A DNA stretch of 64,000 bases from Prochlorococcus sp. AG-347-I21 (lineage in GTDB: Bacteria > Cyanobacteriota > Cyanobacteriia > PCC-6307 > Cyanobiaceae), in contig QCBP01000001.1 in the NCBI GenBank assembly GCA_003279055.1, positions 62,001 through 126,000 on the forward strand, given 5' to 3'. The notes under the pieces are model-generated. The model worked only from the letters and a program-made list of their open reading frames with translations. It searched no databases and was not told where the DNA came from. Below are positions 26,587-35,848 of the stretch, in pieces. Position 1 is the stretch's first letter. Every line of letters starts with the position of its first letter. The position numbers and the translations under genes are program-made.

Positions 26587-26999
26587 ACAATTCCTACAGA
26601 ATAAAAGCGTAGAGAAATTTATTGTCATACGATTTCTCTATAGAGATAAGATTTTTGGTCTGAGAGAAACCTACATGGTAATAACAATTGCTAATAGACT
26701 AAATGATTTCCAAAAGAACCCCAAGGAAAACCAGTTTTTTAAAACTATATCTAGGTTTATACCTTACCCTTCACTCCCACTCAATGGTTCCACCCAATTT
26801 TAATACTTCAAAATCGTTAGTATCATTGACTTGAGTGATGGCACTATTGTCAGGCAAAACCGATTAACTCCATTCTTTATACTTTGCGTTGTAATTATAT
26901 GAACTAATTGTAGAGAATTCGTTCGTAATAACAAGCAATCTGAATATTATATATTTTTGAAACACAAAAAGAAGATATAATAATTGCAAAGGAATTTTT
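26573..26999. other. Non-coding stretch with a guaA-like tail relic and hairpin
   Basis: These 427 bases hold no intact gene. They contain a hairpin TAGAGAAA / TTTCTCTA (26610-26640, 15-base loop) related to one at 28598-28632; a reverse-strand open frame of 30 codons without a start (26771-26863) whose end reads GGTIEWE-stop, like the guaA C-terminus; and AAAACCGATTAA (26856-26867), identical to 28738-28749. I read this as scars of integration. Confidence 0.5.
26771..26863 (-). pseudogene. Gene fragment ending in GTIEWE, possible guaA 3'-end relic
   Basis: On the reverse strand, 30 codons stay open from a stop at 26864-26866 down to TGA at 26771-26773. The last residues are G-G-T-I-E-W-E. 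GMP synthetase ends P-P-G-T-I-E-W-E, as the intact guaA 2 kb away does. The shared codons differ at third positions, so it is not a simple recent copy. Residues before GGTIEWE do not match guaA. It could be an attachment-site remnant from another lineage or the end of an unrelated gene. Confidence 0.4.
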
Positions 27000-27518
27000 A
27001 TGACAGGTTTTGGGAACAAAAAAAATCTAAAAAAGATTAAAAAAGATGCAAAAACTGAAACGATAAAGGCACAGATAATTAGTAAAGCATTTTTATTACA
27101 TTCAAAAGGAAATATTTTAGAAGCAGAAAGATATTATAGATACTGTATTGAGCAAAAAATAAATGACTATAGAATTTTTTCAAACTATGGTCTCATTTTA
27201 AAAAACCAAGGGAAATTAAGGGAAGCAGAATTATTACTCAAAAAAACAATTGAATTGAATCCAAATTGGTCCGTAGGACATAATAATATGGGAACTATAC
27301 AAAAAGATCTTGGAAAAATACAAGAAGCAGAAATATCTTTTCGCAAAGCAATTAAATTAAAACCTGACAATGTAGATGCATACTACAATCTTGGAAGTAT
27401 ATTAAGTAATCTTGGAAAATCAAGAGAAGTAAGATTATGTTCAGAAAAAATTATGTCTATAAGGTCATGGTCAATTATGGGTGCGTATGTTTCTAATCTT
27501 GAGATGAAATTAGATTAA
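27000..27518 (+). CDS. Short TPR-repeat protein
   Basis: The 172-residue protein begins MTGFGNKKNLKKIKK, a basic start like that of the relic at 24604, and has about three TPR units (residues about 28-145), each with the LGK(I/L)xEAExxxRKAIxLKP pattern seen in the TPR-sulfotransferase. It has no sulfotransferase domain: after the third TPR it ends within about 30 residues. It may be the N-terminal part of a once longer TPR-transferase cut off at the junction with the SET gene, whose 3' end overlaps it by 26 bases. Function is unknown; TPRs mediate protein contacts. Confidence 0.65.
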   Translation: MTGFGNKKNLKKIKKDAKTETIKAQIISKAFLLHSKGNILEAERYYRYCIEQKINDYRIFSNYGLILKNQGKLREAELLLKKTIELNPNWSVGHNNMGTIQKDLGKIQEAEISFRKAIKLKPDNVDAYYNLGSILSNLGKSREVRLCSEKIMSIRSWSIMGAYVSNLEMKLD

Positions 27519-28515
27519 TTTCATAATGCATAAGTTTAGTCAATATCTTAGAAACTTCATTATCTATTAAATTAGACTCATCCAAAATTTTATTTCTCAT
27601 TGAAATATTTAAATTAAATATTTTCAATAAAAGATCTTGCGGAATATTGATATTACCTATTTTTCTAAGAATTTCATTGAAATAGTGAAAGGGTAATTTA
27701 GGGTAATTGACATTAGCAATAGGCAACCCCTCTAAAATAAAATGATTACCAGATCTTTCTATTTTCATAGAGTCGTCTTGAAGACTTTTTCCTTTGCAAG
27801 AAATTTTAATGCCAATATTTTGTAAATAAACTGAAAAAGGAATTGAAAATACCATGGTTTCTTCAGAAAAAAAACCATAATCAAAAAAACAACTTAATGG
27901 ACTCATTTCGCTATATGTAAATGTTATCTCAGAGTTTAAAGGAGGATAATTTGGGATACTTATTCCTTGATCACTAAGTATAAAATTGAAAGATTTTACT
28001 TTATGATTTACAAGTTCCCAAATAGGGGCAATCACACTAATATTTTTAAACTTAACTACCCTAGCATTTAAGAATTGATTCTTAACGACATTTTCCCATG
28101 TTCCTTTGTGCCTTTTTTCAAGATCCACTAAAGCATATTTTTTAATTAATTCCTTTAAATTTGGATTAAATAAACTTAACCCTTTCTCAAATAATTCTGT
28201 TGTTTCTTTTCCGCCAGATCCCCATGAAAAATTATCTTGGTAAAAATTAAAAAAATTTCGGACGTCTTGACCATATTTCTTATCTTTTTTTATTCTTAAT
28301 TTATTATTTTCCAAGAAAATATCATCTTTTTTGACTAGTAATTTAGTTGGAGTAAAAATTCTTGATTTCACACTCGGATCAACAGAAAAGATACCTCTAC
28401 CGCATTCACCATCTTTTTGAATTACATTATCTGCTATTCCACCAAGTCTACGAAATTCATAAAGTAAAAAATCCCAAGTCTCCTCCATGGCATAGTTTGA
28501 AGACAATAATCGCAA
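27493..28515 (-). CDS. SET-domain protein (probable protein lysine methyltransferase)
   Basis: The 340-residue protein has the split SET signature. GECGRGIFS (about 36-44) is the first strand motif, PIWELVNHK with Asn170-His171 is the NH motif that binds AdoMet, and FTYSEMSPLSCFFDYGFF (Tyr201, Tyr213-Gly-Phe) is the C-terminal catalytic tyrosine region. The large insert between them (about 60-160) and the tail resemble Rubisco-LSMT-like SET proteins. SET enzymes methylate lysines of proteins; the target here is unknown. It is convergent with the short TPR gene and lies between guaA and the guaA-like relic, so it is probably accessory cargo. Confidence 0.75.
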   Translation of the reverse strand: MRLLSSNYAMEETWDFLLYEFRRLGGIADNVIQKDGECGRGIFSVDPSVKSRIFTPTKLLVKKDDIFLENNKLRIKKDKKYGQDVRNFFNFYQDNFSWGSGGKETTELFEKGLSLFNPNLKELIKKYALVDLEKRHKGTWENVVKNQFLNARVVKFKNISVIAPIWELVNHKVKSFNFILSDQGISIPNYPPLNSEITFTYSEMSPLSCFFDYGFFSEETMVFSIPFSVYLQNIGIKISCKGKSLQDDSMKIERSGNHFILEGLPIANVNYPKLPFHYFNEILRKIGNINIPQDLLLKIFNLNISMRNKILDESNLIDNEVSKILTKLMHYEINLISSQD

Positions 28516-28780
28516 AATTATTGTAGCAATATTTCAATTCTTATTTTTAAAAATAATCAACTCAAGAAAAACTTCTAAATTTTTTAAATATTACAAGTGT
28601 AGAGAAAATAGACTTTATACGATTTCTCTACAGAGACAGAGAAAAAGTGCTACGTAAAACCCACGTAAAACCACCAGATTTTTTATCGTTCAAATCCACT
28701 GCTATAACATAACCATCATTTTGACTATGTCTCACGTAAAACCGATTAATGCAAGTTATAACTGGGTTCTTAAAATCGCT
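28516..28780. other. Spacer after guaA with ACGTAAAACC repeats and a hairpin
   Basis: No gene is seen. ACGTAAAACC occurs at 28652-28661, 28663-28672 and 28734-28743. A perfect 10-bp hairpin TGTAGAGAAA / TTTCTCTACA with a 15-base loop lies at 28598-28632, not followed by a T-run. Such direct repeats beside a gene 3' end are typical of integrase arm sites, but no integrase gene is present nearby. Confidence 0.5.
28598..28632. repeat. Perfect 10-bp inverted repeat, paired with one at 26610
   Basis: TGTAGAGAAA and TTTCTCTACA flank a 15-base loop ending ATACGA. The related copy at 26610-26640 keeps an 8-bp stem, the 15-base loop length and the ATACGA loop end. Both lie about 130-150 bases to the left of a GTIEWE-coding end. 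Confidence 0.65.
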
Positions 28781-30367
28781 TTATTCCCACTCGATAGTAC
28801 CGGGAGGTTTGCTTGTAATATCATAAACAACCCTATTTACAGAAACTACTTCATTTACAATTCTATTTGAAATCCTCTCCAAAATATGAAGAGGAATTTT
28901 TGACCAATCGGCAGTCATACCATCTTCACTAGATACACAACGTAAAACTATTGGCCATGCATAAGTCCTTTTATCACCCATAACTCCTACTGTTTTTACG
29001 GGTAGCAATACTGCGAAAGCTTGCCAAATATCATTGTAAAGTCCTGCTTTTTTAATTTCATCTCTTACTATCCAGTCTGCATCTCTTAAACAATCAAGTT
29101 TTTCATTATTCACCTCTCCCAAAATTCTTATAGCTAATCCTGGTCCTGGGAATGGATGCCTTTTTATAATTTCATCCGGCAAACCTAAAGCAGCGCCAAC
29201 TTTTCGGACTTCATCTTTAAAAAGTTTTCTTAATGGCTCAACTAATTTAAATTGTAAATCTTTTGGCAATCCACCAACATTATGATGACTCTTTATTTTT
29301 ACAGCTATTCTTTCTCCTGTTTTAGGATCAATATTAGTTCCAGCACTTTCAATAACATCAGGATAAAGAGTACCTTGGGCTAAATACTGAAAAGGTCCCA
29401 ATCTATTGCTTTCTTCCTCAAACACTCTAATAAATTCTTTACCTATAATTTTTCTTTTTTGTTCTGGATCAGAAATACCTTTTAATTTGGAAATAAACCT
29501 TTCCCTTGCATTAATGTATTCAACTTTTATGTGGAATTTCTTATCAAAAAAATTCATTAAAAATTCTGGTTCACCTTTTCTCATAAAACCTTGGTCTATA
29601 AACATGCATGTAAGCTGATTTCCTATAGCTTTATTGAGGAGAAAAGCAAGAGTTGAGGAATCAACTCCTCCAGATAAGGCAAGCAAAACTTTTTTATTGC
29701 CAACTTGCTCTCTTATCCTGGGAATAGTTTCCTCTATATAGGTTTCGGTTGTCCAATCAGCCGCACAACAAGCAATTTTATGAACAAAATTTTTAATAAC
29801 CGTCATCCCAAACTCTGAATGAATAACTTCAGGATGAAATTGTACGCCAAATAATTTTTTAAAATCATTTGCAATTGCTGCATGGTCTGTGTTCTCGGTA
29901 TGAGCAATTTTATTAAATCCATTAGGCAAACAATTAATAGAATCGCCATGACTCATCCACATAATAGATTTATCTTCTACATCAGACAGGAGGTCTGATT
30001 CTTGGTCTATATTTATTGGAGCTCTACCATATTCAGCTTTTTTGGTTGCTGGAATAACAGATCCTCCAAGTTCTTTGACAATTAATTGCATTCCATAGCA
30101 TATGCCAAGAACAGGAATTCCTAAATTAAAAATTTTTTCATCACATTTAGGCGCATTTTGTTCATATACAGAATTTGGGCCTCCACTCAAAATAATCCCT
30201 TTAGGGTTAATATTTTTAATTTCCTCAATTGAAATGTAATTACTTACTACAAGAGAAAAAACATTAGTTTCTCTAATTCTTCTTGCAATCAATTCAGAAT
30301 ATTGAGATCCGAAATCTAAAATTAATATTGAAGGATCCCGTTCTTGTTTTAAAGATGTTTGACTCAT
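28781..30367 (-). CDS. guaA: GMP synthase (glutamine-hydrolysing)
   Basis: GuaA aminates XMP to GMP. The 528-residue protein has an N-terminal class I glutamine amidotransferase domain (Cys90 in [15 protein letters not shown] with the catalytic His), an ATP pyrophosphatase domain with the P-loop ALSGGVDSS, and a C-terminal dimerisation domain ending PPGTIEWE. All expected parts are present. The guaA 3' end is a known integration target in bacteria, which fits the scars just downstream. It follows cbiD on the same strand. Confidence 0.97.
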   Translation of the reverse strand: MSQTSLKQERDPSILILDFGSQYSELIARRIRETNVFSLVVSNYISIEEIKNINPKGIILSGGPNSVYEQNAPKCDEKIFNLGIPVLGICYGMQLIVKELGGSVIPATKKAEYGRAPINIDQESDLLSDVEDKSIMWMSHGDSINCLPNGFNKIAHTENTDHAAIANDFKKLFGVQFHPEVIHSEFGMTVIKNFVHKIACCAADWTTETYIEETIPRIREQVGNKKVLLALSGGVDSSTLAFLLNKAIGNQLTCMFIDQGFMRKGEPEFLMNFFDKKFHIKVEYINARERFISKLKGISDPEQKRKIIGKEFIRVFEEESNRLGPFQYLAQGTLYPDVIESAGTNIDPKTGERIAVKIKSHHNVGGLPKDLQFKLVEPLRKLFKDEVRKVGAALGLPDEIIKRHPFPGPGLAIRILGEVNNEKLDCLRDADWIVRDEIKKAGLYNDIWQAFAVLLPVKTVGVMGDKRTYAWPIVLRCVSSEDGMTADWSKIPLHILERISNRIVNEVVSVNRVVYDITSKPPGTIEWE

Positions 30368-30421
30368 GTATAAAAGTTAGCTCAATTTATTTACAAAAGC
30401 ATAATGAATTACAAAGTAATC

Positions 30422-31534
30422 TCAATGAAAATAAGAAATGTACTTCTTACCAGAAATTCCAGCCCACCTTATATTCCTTTTTCTATCAAAAATTATTGCT
30501 CCGATTTCCATATCAGTTTTTACGTACCTATTTACATAAGTAAAAGAACGTTTTTCAACCGTATTTGATAATTTCTTGAATAATTTATCAGCCCAAGATT
30601 TATTAAATCTTTCAAGCAAGAGTAATGCATCCTCAAGATTATCTAACTGAGATAATTCAACTATGATTTCAAGCGGAATCTTTTCTTGAACAGCTAGATA
30701 AACAAGAATCTCAATTCTTGCATCAGCTAAATGATTATGCGTATGAAAAATACCACCTGCTAATTTAATTAATTTCCCGTGATAACCAAAAAGAATTACA
30801 GTTTTAACTTTTTTTATTGCAGCATCAACTAATAATGGTCCTATCCAATTTCCAATTTTGATAATTGGCAAATTGACATTACAAGTTTTAGTCAAATTCA
30901 ACCCATTTTCACCAATAACAAAAACAACTGCACCTTTAAAATCATTTTGAATTAATTTTGCTAGATTAGCTTTAGCCTCTTCCAATTGATCAGGTGAAGC
31001 ACTCGAATAAGTCTCAGCAGAAGTTCCAATAATAGATAATCCGTCAACGATACCAAATGATTTATTACTTGTTCTCTCAGCTAAAAACTCTCCATTTGGA
31101 AAAATAATTTCTAATTTCAAATTAAAGCCTTCTGGCACAATATCTAATAAATTTTTATTTATAACTTCTTTTGCGAAAGCAGAAATACATATCTCTGATG
31201 TTTCTTTTTTTATACCAACCCCAGATCCTGCAATAATATTTATTGGAATTGTTTGAACAGAATTATTAAAAGAAATTTTTTCTAAAGAGGCTATTGTCCA
31301 TATTTCTAAGTTTTGTGTAATATCAAGATCTAAGCCGGACTTTGCGAAGGTAATTCCTAACGCATGCGAGTTATCTTGAAGTAAACCAACAGAATGAATC
31401 TCGATTTTTATTTCTTTTTTTTCGTTAGGAATTTTTATTAGTTCATAATTATCAAATGGTAACCCTACTAGTTTTTTTAATGCCGACCTAGCAGCTCCAG
31501 CAACCCACAAAGGTAAAGAAAATCCTTTTTTCAA
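30422..31534 (-). CDS. cbiD: Cobalt-precorrin-5B C(1)-methyltransferase
   Basis: CbiD methylates C-1 of cobalt-precorrin-5B in anaerobic-type cobalamin (here pseudocobalamin) synthesis. The 370-residue protein has the family features: TIPINIIAGSGVGIKK, GTSAETYSSAS and the C-terminal GKLIKLAGGIFHTHNHLADAR. The start is TTG at 31534; the usual opening LPLWVAGAARSALKKL follows. It lies 54 bases upstream of guaA on the same strand and diverges from the aminotransferase gene with a 60-bp spacer. Confidence 0.92.
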   Translation of the reverse strand: MKKGFSLPLWVAGAARSALKKLVGLPFDNYELIKIPNEKKEIKIEIHSVGLLQDNSHALGITFAKSGLDLDITQNLEIWTIASLEKISFNNSVQTIPINIIAGSGVGIKKETSEICISAFAKEVINKNLLDIVPEGFNLKLEIIFPNGEFLAERTSNKSFGIVDGLSIIGTSAETYSSASPDQLEEAKANLAKLIQNDFKGAVVFVIGENGLNLTKTCNVNLPIIKIGNWIGPLLVDAAIKKVKTVILFGYHGKLIKLAGGIFHTHNHLADARIEILVYLAVQEKIPLEIIVELSQLDNLEDALLLLERFNKSWADKLFKKLSNTVEKRSFTYVNRYVKTDMEIGAIIFDRKRNIRWAGISGKKYISYFH

Positions 31535-31594
31535 ATCAAGTAATTGAAAAATATATAATGAGAACTAATCTAAGAATGACCTATTTCACAAAAA

Positions 31595-32758
31595 GTGGCC
31601 ATACAACAAAAATTATCATTGATGATTCCTGGACCCACACCAGTTCCAGAAAAAGTTTTACAAGCATTAAGTAAGCATCCAATAGGACATCGCAGTAAAG
31701 AATTCCAAGATCTCGTTGAAAGCACTACCAAAAACTTACAATGGCTTCATCAAACTCAAAATGATGTTCTAACAATTACTGGTAGTGGGACTGCCGCAAT
31801 GGAAGCTGGAATAATAAATACCTTAAGTAGAGGAGATAAAGTAATTTGTGGAGAGAATGGAAAATTTGGTGAAAGATGGGTAAAAGTTGCTAAAGAATTT
31901 GATTTAGAAGTTATAAAAATTGATTCAGAATGGGGCACTCCGCTTGATCCAGAAGAATTCAAAAAGGTATTAGAGGAAGATAAACAAAAAGAAATAAAAG
32001 CAGTTATCTTGACTCATTCTGAGACTTCGACAGGTGTAATTAATGATCTAGAAACCATAAGTTCATATATACGCGAACACAACACAGCTTTATCAATTGT
32101 TGACTGCGTGACAAGTCTTGGAGCTTGCAATGTTCCTGTAGATGAATGGCAATTAGATGTCGTTGCTTCAGGATCACAAAAAGGATATATGATACCCCCA
32201 GGCTTAAGTTTTATAGCGATGAGCCAAAAAGCATGGAAAGCTGCAGAAAAATCAAACCTACCAAAATTTTATTTAAATTTAAAATCTTACAGAAAGAGTC
32301 TTCTAAGTAATAGTAATCCATATACTCCAGCAGTTAATTTGGTTTTTGCTCTAGATGAAGCATTAAAAATGATGAAAGAAGAAGGATTAGATAACATTTT
32401 TCTCAGACACAACAAACATAAATTAGCGATGAGCAATGCTGCAAAGGCTTTAAATCTAAATTTATTTGCTGATGAAAAATATTTAAGCCCTTCAATAACT
32501 GCAATAAAAACTGGAGATATAGATGCAGAAAACTTTAGAAAAACAATAAAAAATAAGTTTGATATTTTACTTGCTGGTGGTCAAGATCATTTAAAGGGGA
32601 AAATATTTAGAGTAGGTCACTTAGGTTATATAAACGATAGGGATATAGTTACAGTAGTTTCTGCAATCAGTAATACACTTCTTGAACTTGGTAAAATAAC
32701 AGCCCAACAAGCTGGTGAGGCGTTAGTTGTAACATCTAAATTTCTTAAGGAAAATTAA
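31595..32758 (+). CDS. Class V aminotransferase, serine/alanine-glyoxylate type
   Basis: The 387-residue protein is a fold-type I PLP enzyme. MIPGPTPVPEKVL and GHRSKEF at the N-terminus, TGSGTAAMEAG and the PLP-lysine in ASGSQKGYM (Lys196) match alanine-glyoxylate/serine-pyruvate aminotransferases. In cyanobacteria this enzyme turns glyoxylate from photorespiration into glycine. A soluble-hydrogenase small-subunit label is often given to close homologues, but the sequence clearly shows an aminotransferase. The start is GTG at 31595. Confidence 0.88.
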   Translation: MAIQQKLSLMIPGPTPVPEKVLQALSKHPIGHRSKEFQDLVESTTKNLQWLHQTQNDVLTITGSGTAAMEAGIINTLSRGDKVICGENGKFGERWVKVAKEFDLEVIKIDSEWGTPLDPEEFKKVLEEDKQKEIKAVILTHSETSTGVINDLETISSYIREHNTALSIVDCVTSLGACNVPVDEWQLDVVASGSQKGYMIPPGLSFIAMSQKAWKAAEKSNLPKFYLNLKSYRKSLLSNSNPYTPAVNLVFALDEALKMMKEEGLDNIFLRHNKHKLAMSNAAKALNLNLFADEKYLSPSITAIKTGDIDAENFRKTIKNKFDILLAGGQDHLKGKIFRVGHLGYINDRDIVTVVSAISNTLLELGKITAQQAGEALVVTSKFLKEN

Positions 32759-32759
32759 T

Positions 32760-32957
32760 TTATGTACCAGGCTCTTCCACATTTCCACCTAGCTCAACGA
32801 TCTTTTTTCTAAGAACAATCGATTTTTTCTCATCCCCTCTGGTTTGAGCTATTGCAAGAGCAAATTCTAATTTTTCAAGCTGGTGGTCACCCTCAAAAAA
32901 AGACAATTTTTTCTTTATTCGGCTCTTCTTCGGTTTGTATGAAATTTGTGAAGACAT
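32760..32957 (-). CDS. Small basic protein, unknown
   Basis: An ATG at 32957 gives 65 residues beginning MSSQISYKPKKSRIKKK (an ATG at 32966 would add three). The frame stays open to 33098, but the extra N-terminus would overlap the divergent membrane gene and is not protein-like. The product is basic at the start and helical at the end (LEKLEFALAIAQTRGDEKKSIVLRKKI). It ends one base from the aminotransferase stop. I do not recognise the family; the style suggests a conserved picocyanobacterial small protein. Confidence 0.55.
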   Translation of the reverse strand: MSSQISYKPKKSRIKKKLSFFEGDHQLEKLEFALAIAQTRGDEKKSIVLRKKIVELGGNVEEPGT

Positions 32958-33087
32958 AAAATTCATGCTTTGTTTAATATTATGCCAATAAAAGGGGACA
33001 TTATGAGGGGAAAACAAAAATATAATTTGAGAATTAAACCCAAGTAAAAAAAATTTTCTAAAATTATTTGTAAACCTTTCTAAATTT

Positions 33088-33600
33088 ATGGCAAACATAA
33101 ATCTAATCTATTACTTAATTGCTGGCGGACTTTTTGGAGCTTTAGCTCTTAAAACTGGTATTCCTGCAGCACCTCTTGCAGGAGCTTTAATAGGCGCAAG
33201 CATACTCAGCATAAGCGACAAGGTTGATATAGCAGAGTGGCCAAATGGCACAAGAACAATATTAGAAATTGGAATTGGAACAGTTATTGGTACATCATTA
33301 ACTAAAGACTCATTAGTTGATCTTCAAAGCTTATGGAGGCCGGCTATCTTAATAACTTTTACTTTAGTTATTACAGGATTAGCAATTGGATTATGGACTA
33401 GTAGATTACTTAAAATTGATGTTATAACAACAATTTTAGGAGCTGCTCCTGGAGGTATAAGCGGTATGAGTCTTGTAGGTTCAGAATATGGAGTAGGCGC
33501 TGCAGTCGCTACTCTGCACGCGGTAAGGCTTATTACTGTACTTCTAATCCTTCCTTTAATTGTAAAATGCTTGAACTTATTTGGAATAATAAAATCTTAA
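33088..33600 (+). CDS. AbrB-type (PF05145-like) integral membrane protein, half-length
   Basis: The 170-residue protein is almost wholly hydrophobic, with about five membrane spans. The repeating motif is visible in GLFGALALKTGIPAAPLAGALIGA and again in TTILGAAPGGISGMSL, the conserved APGG(I/L)xxM signature of the membrane AbrB family. Full members have two such halves; this one has one. Despite the name it is not the AbrB DNA-binding regulator. Transport is suspected, but the substrate is unknown. Confidence 0.7.
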   Translation: MANINLIYYLIAGGLFGALALKTGIPAAPLAGALIGASILSISDKVDIAEWPNGTRTILEIGIGTVIGTSLTKDSLVDLQSLWRPAILITFTLVITGLAIGLWTSRLLKIDVITTILGAAPGGISGMSLVGSEYGVGAAVATLHAVRLITVLLILPLIVKCLNLFGIIKS

Positions 33601-33657
33601 ATTTCTATAGACATATTGCCAATAATAGATATTTTTAAATAGAAGAAATAAAGTTTA

Positions 33658-34122
33658 ATGCAAAGATTCAAGAAAGAAAAACTAATATTATTATTTTTAG
33701 GAATTTTAACTCCTTTAACATTTACAACATCAAAAGTAAATGCCAGTTCATTTGGGGCAGAGATTTTCTGTACCATGCGAGAAGGAGGAAATGATCATGA
33801 AAGTAGTTGGGAAGCAGCATATACTTATATAAAAAAACAAAAAGGTGGAATTTTTAAAGTCTCGCCTAAACAAGCAGCATCACAAATTACTGAAACAGTA
33901 ATTAGAGAAAATGAAAAATTTAGGTATTGTGTTCAATACTTAGATAATCTTCATCCAAATAGAAAACTAATACGAGATTTAGAAAAAGAAGAAAAAAGAA
34001 AAGAAAAAGAAGCACAAGATAGAGAGAACAAAAGAATAAAATTAGAAAAAGAATTAGAAGAAACTAATAAAGAAATTTCTGAAGAGTTTACTTATGAAAC
34101 ACTTGATAGATATAGTTATTAA
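33658..34122 (+). CDS. Secreted protein with a charged C-terminal coiled coil, unknown
   Basis: The 154-residue protein has a clear N-terminal signal sequence (KKEKLILLFLGILTPLTF, then VNASS as a likely cleavage region). The mature part has two cysteines (FCTMREGG and RYCVQYL) that could form a disulfide outside the cytoplasm. Residues about 105-143 are almost only Glu, Lys and Arg and should form one long charged helix. It lies 57 bases after the membrane gene on the same strand. I know no function. Confidence 0.65.
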   Translation: MQRFKKEKLILLFLGILTPLTFTTSKVNASSFGAEIFCTMREGGNDHESSWEAAYTYIKKQKGGIFKVSPKQAASQITETVIRENEKFRYCVQYLDNLHPNRKLIRDLEKEEKRKEKEAQDRENKRIKLEKELEETNKEISEEFTYETLDRYSY

Positions 34123-34286
34123 TAAATTTTTTATAAAAATAATAATTTTTTCTAAATTTACTAAATACTATTTTGTATCTAAACACACTAAAAAATATTT
34201 TTACTGGCCTATATAGGGTAAAAAGCATAAATAATTATTGACTTTTAACATATTCAAGCCATTATTTATTTAACTAAATATTCTGA

Positions 34287-34685
34287 ATGCATATTAATGA
34301 TGCGGTGTTTTTAGAGGATTTATGTCCTAAGTTCAGATTCAGACAATGGCGAAAATCTATTCATAAGTTTACAGGAAAGAGTTGTATATATTGCGGAAAA
34401 ACTTCCGAATCTATTGACCATGTAATACCAAGAAGCCAAGGAGGCTTAAGTACAACAGAAAACTGTGTCCCAGCATGCCTTTCCTGTAATGGTGATAAAT
34501 CAGATGAAAATGCTTTGTATTGGTATAGAAGACAAAAATTTTATGATCCTCGAAGAGCAATGGCTATAAGAGCTTGGTTAGATGGAGATTTAAGACTAGC
34601 TTTAAGATTACTGCAATGGGCTAATCCTAATTTTCAGGTTAAAAAAAATAACAAAAAAGATGGATCAGAATACAGACCAGCTTGA
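34287..34685 (+). CDS. HNH endonuclease family protein
   Basis: The 132-residue protein carries CIYCG (Cys33, Cys36), IDHVIPRSQGG (Asp44-His45), TENCVPAC (Asn59) and ACLSCNGDK (Cys64, Cys67), the zinc-bound HNH_5-type nuclease pattern. The tail is basic (YRRQKFYDPRRAMAIRAW). Close relatives are widespread in cyanobacteria outside mobile elements, so I read it as a resident gene and not a homing endonuclease. The physiological substrate is unknown. Confidence 0.8.
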   Translation: MHINDAVFLEDLCPKFRFRQWRKSIHKFTGKSCIYCGKTSESIDHVIPRSQGGLSTTENCVPACLSCNGDKSDENALYWYRRQKFYDPRRAMAIRAWLDGDLRLALRLLQWANPNFQVKKNNKKDGSEYRPA

Positions 34686-34916
34686 TTACCAAACATTACA
34701 TATTTTTCTAGCGTTATAACTCTCACATATATTTTCCAAGTCTCTTGGCGATTCTGGGAATATTAAAATTGTCGAAAATGAAATGAGAAGTACAAATAGT
34801 TTTTGATAGACTTTAAAGTTAATAAAACTGATTTCTTTTTCTTTAAGACGACTATAACTTTTGCTAATGCAATAAGTTTTTAATTTTAATTCAGGCTTAA
34901 GAACTGTCTTCATCAT
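34686..34916 (-). CDS. Small secreted or membrane protein, unknown
   Basis: The 76-residue frame converges directly on the HNH gene. The first part is basic; a hydrophobic stretch (KLFVLLISFSTILIF) follows and the end reads ESPRDLENICESYNARKICNVW. A signal-like segment followed by a short tail with two cysteines suggests a small exported peptide. The real start may lie further in than 34916. It could be a chance frame, but the tail has a protein-like pattern. Confidence 0.45.
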   Translation of the reverse strand: MMKTVLKPELKLKTYCISKSYSRLKEKEISFINFKVYQKLFVLLISFSTILIFPESPRDLENICESYNARKICNVW

Positions 34917-34947
34917 TAATAATACATATGTACTACTTTAGCGTCAC

Positions 34948-35826
34948 ATGAAAAATCCCGCAAGTTCACTAAATAGTAAAAAAAAATTTTTAATCTTGGG
35001 ATGTGGTTTCAGCGGTAGTTTCTTTGCAAAAAAAATTAGGCAATTAGGTTATACCGCTTTAACAAGTTCGAGATCTGAAAAAAAAGATCCAGATAGTTTC
35101 CTATTCAACAGTGAAATCGATATTATTCCTACTAAAAAAACTTTTGATGGAGTCACACATATTCTTAGTTGCATACCTCCCGACAAGAATGGAAAAGATC
35201 CAGTATTAAGCAGTCTTAAAGATCAGTTAAAAAGTTTATCCCCTGAATGGGTTGGCTATTTATCTACAACAGGAGTTTACGGGAACACAAAAGGTGATTG
35301 GGTTTCTGAAATTGATAATCCAAACCCTTTTCAGGAAAGAAGTCATAAGAGATTAAATTGTGAAAAAGAATGGCTTGAATCCGGATTACCTGTACAAATT
35401 TTTAGGTTACCTGGTATTTACGGACCTGGACGATCCACTTTTGAAGCAATCAAAAATAAAAAAGTTCGTATTATTTCAAAAAAAAATCAGGTATTTTCAA
35501 GAATTCATGTTGCTGATATTACTAATGCAATTATCTATCTATTACAAAATAAAAATTCCTTAAAGTTTTATCAGATTATTAATATTGCAGATGATCAACC
35601 CTGTTCTCAGATAGAAGTTATTCAATATTGCTACGATTTACTTGGCTTAACAATGCCAAGGCCAGTGTTATTTGAAGATGCAAAAAAAGAATTATCACCT
35701 ATCGCTCAATCTTTTTGGATGGAAAATAGAAGAGTTTCTAATAAACTTTTATGCAAAACACTCGGATATAAACTAATTTATAAAAACTATAAAATAGGTT
35801 TAAAAAATTGCTATTTGAATAGTTAA
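34948..35826 (+). CDS. NAD(P)-dependent epimerase/dehydratase-like protein (YeeZ type)
   Basis: The 292-residue protein opens KFLILGCGFSGSFFAKKI, the GxGxxG Rossmann loop of an atypical short-chain dehydrogenase, and contains YLSTTGVYGNTKGDWVSE and VQIFRLPGIYGPGRSTFEAI, typical of extended SDR proteins. The usual YxxxK dyad is replaced by a diverged segment (ERSHKRLNCEKEW), so catalysis is uncertain. The substrate is unknown. It lies 22 bases upstream of pdxA on the same strand. Confidence 0.8.
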   Translation: MKNPASSLNSKKKFLILGCGFSGSFFAKKIRQLGYTALTSSRSEKKDPDSFLFNSEIDIIPTKKTFDGVTHILSCIPPDKNGKDPVLSSLKDQLKSLSPEWVGYLSTTGVYGNTKGDWVSEIDNPNPFQERSHKRLNCEKEWLESGLPVQIFRLPGIYGPGRSTFEAIKNKKVRIISKKNQVFSRIHVADITNAIIYLLQNKNSLKFYQIINIADDQPCSQIEVIQYCYDLLGLTMPRPVLFEDAKKELSPIAQSFWMENRRVSNKLLCKTLGYKLIYKNYKIGLKNCYLNS

Positions 35827-35848
35827 AAAATAAATTTAAAAACTCTTT

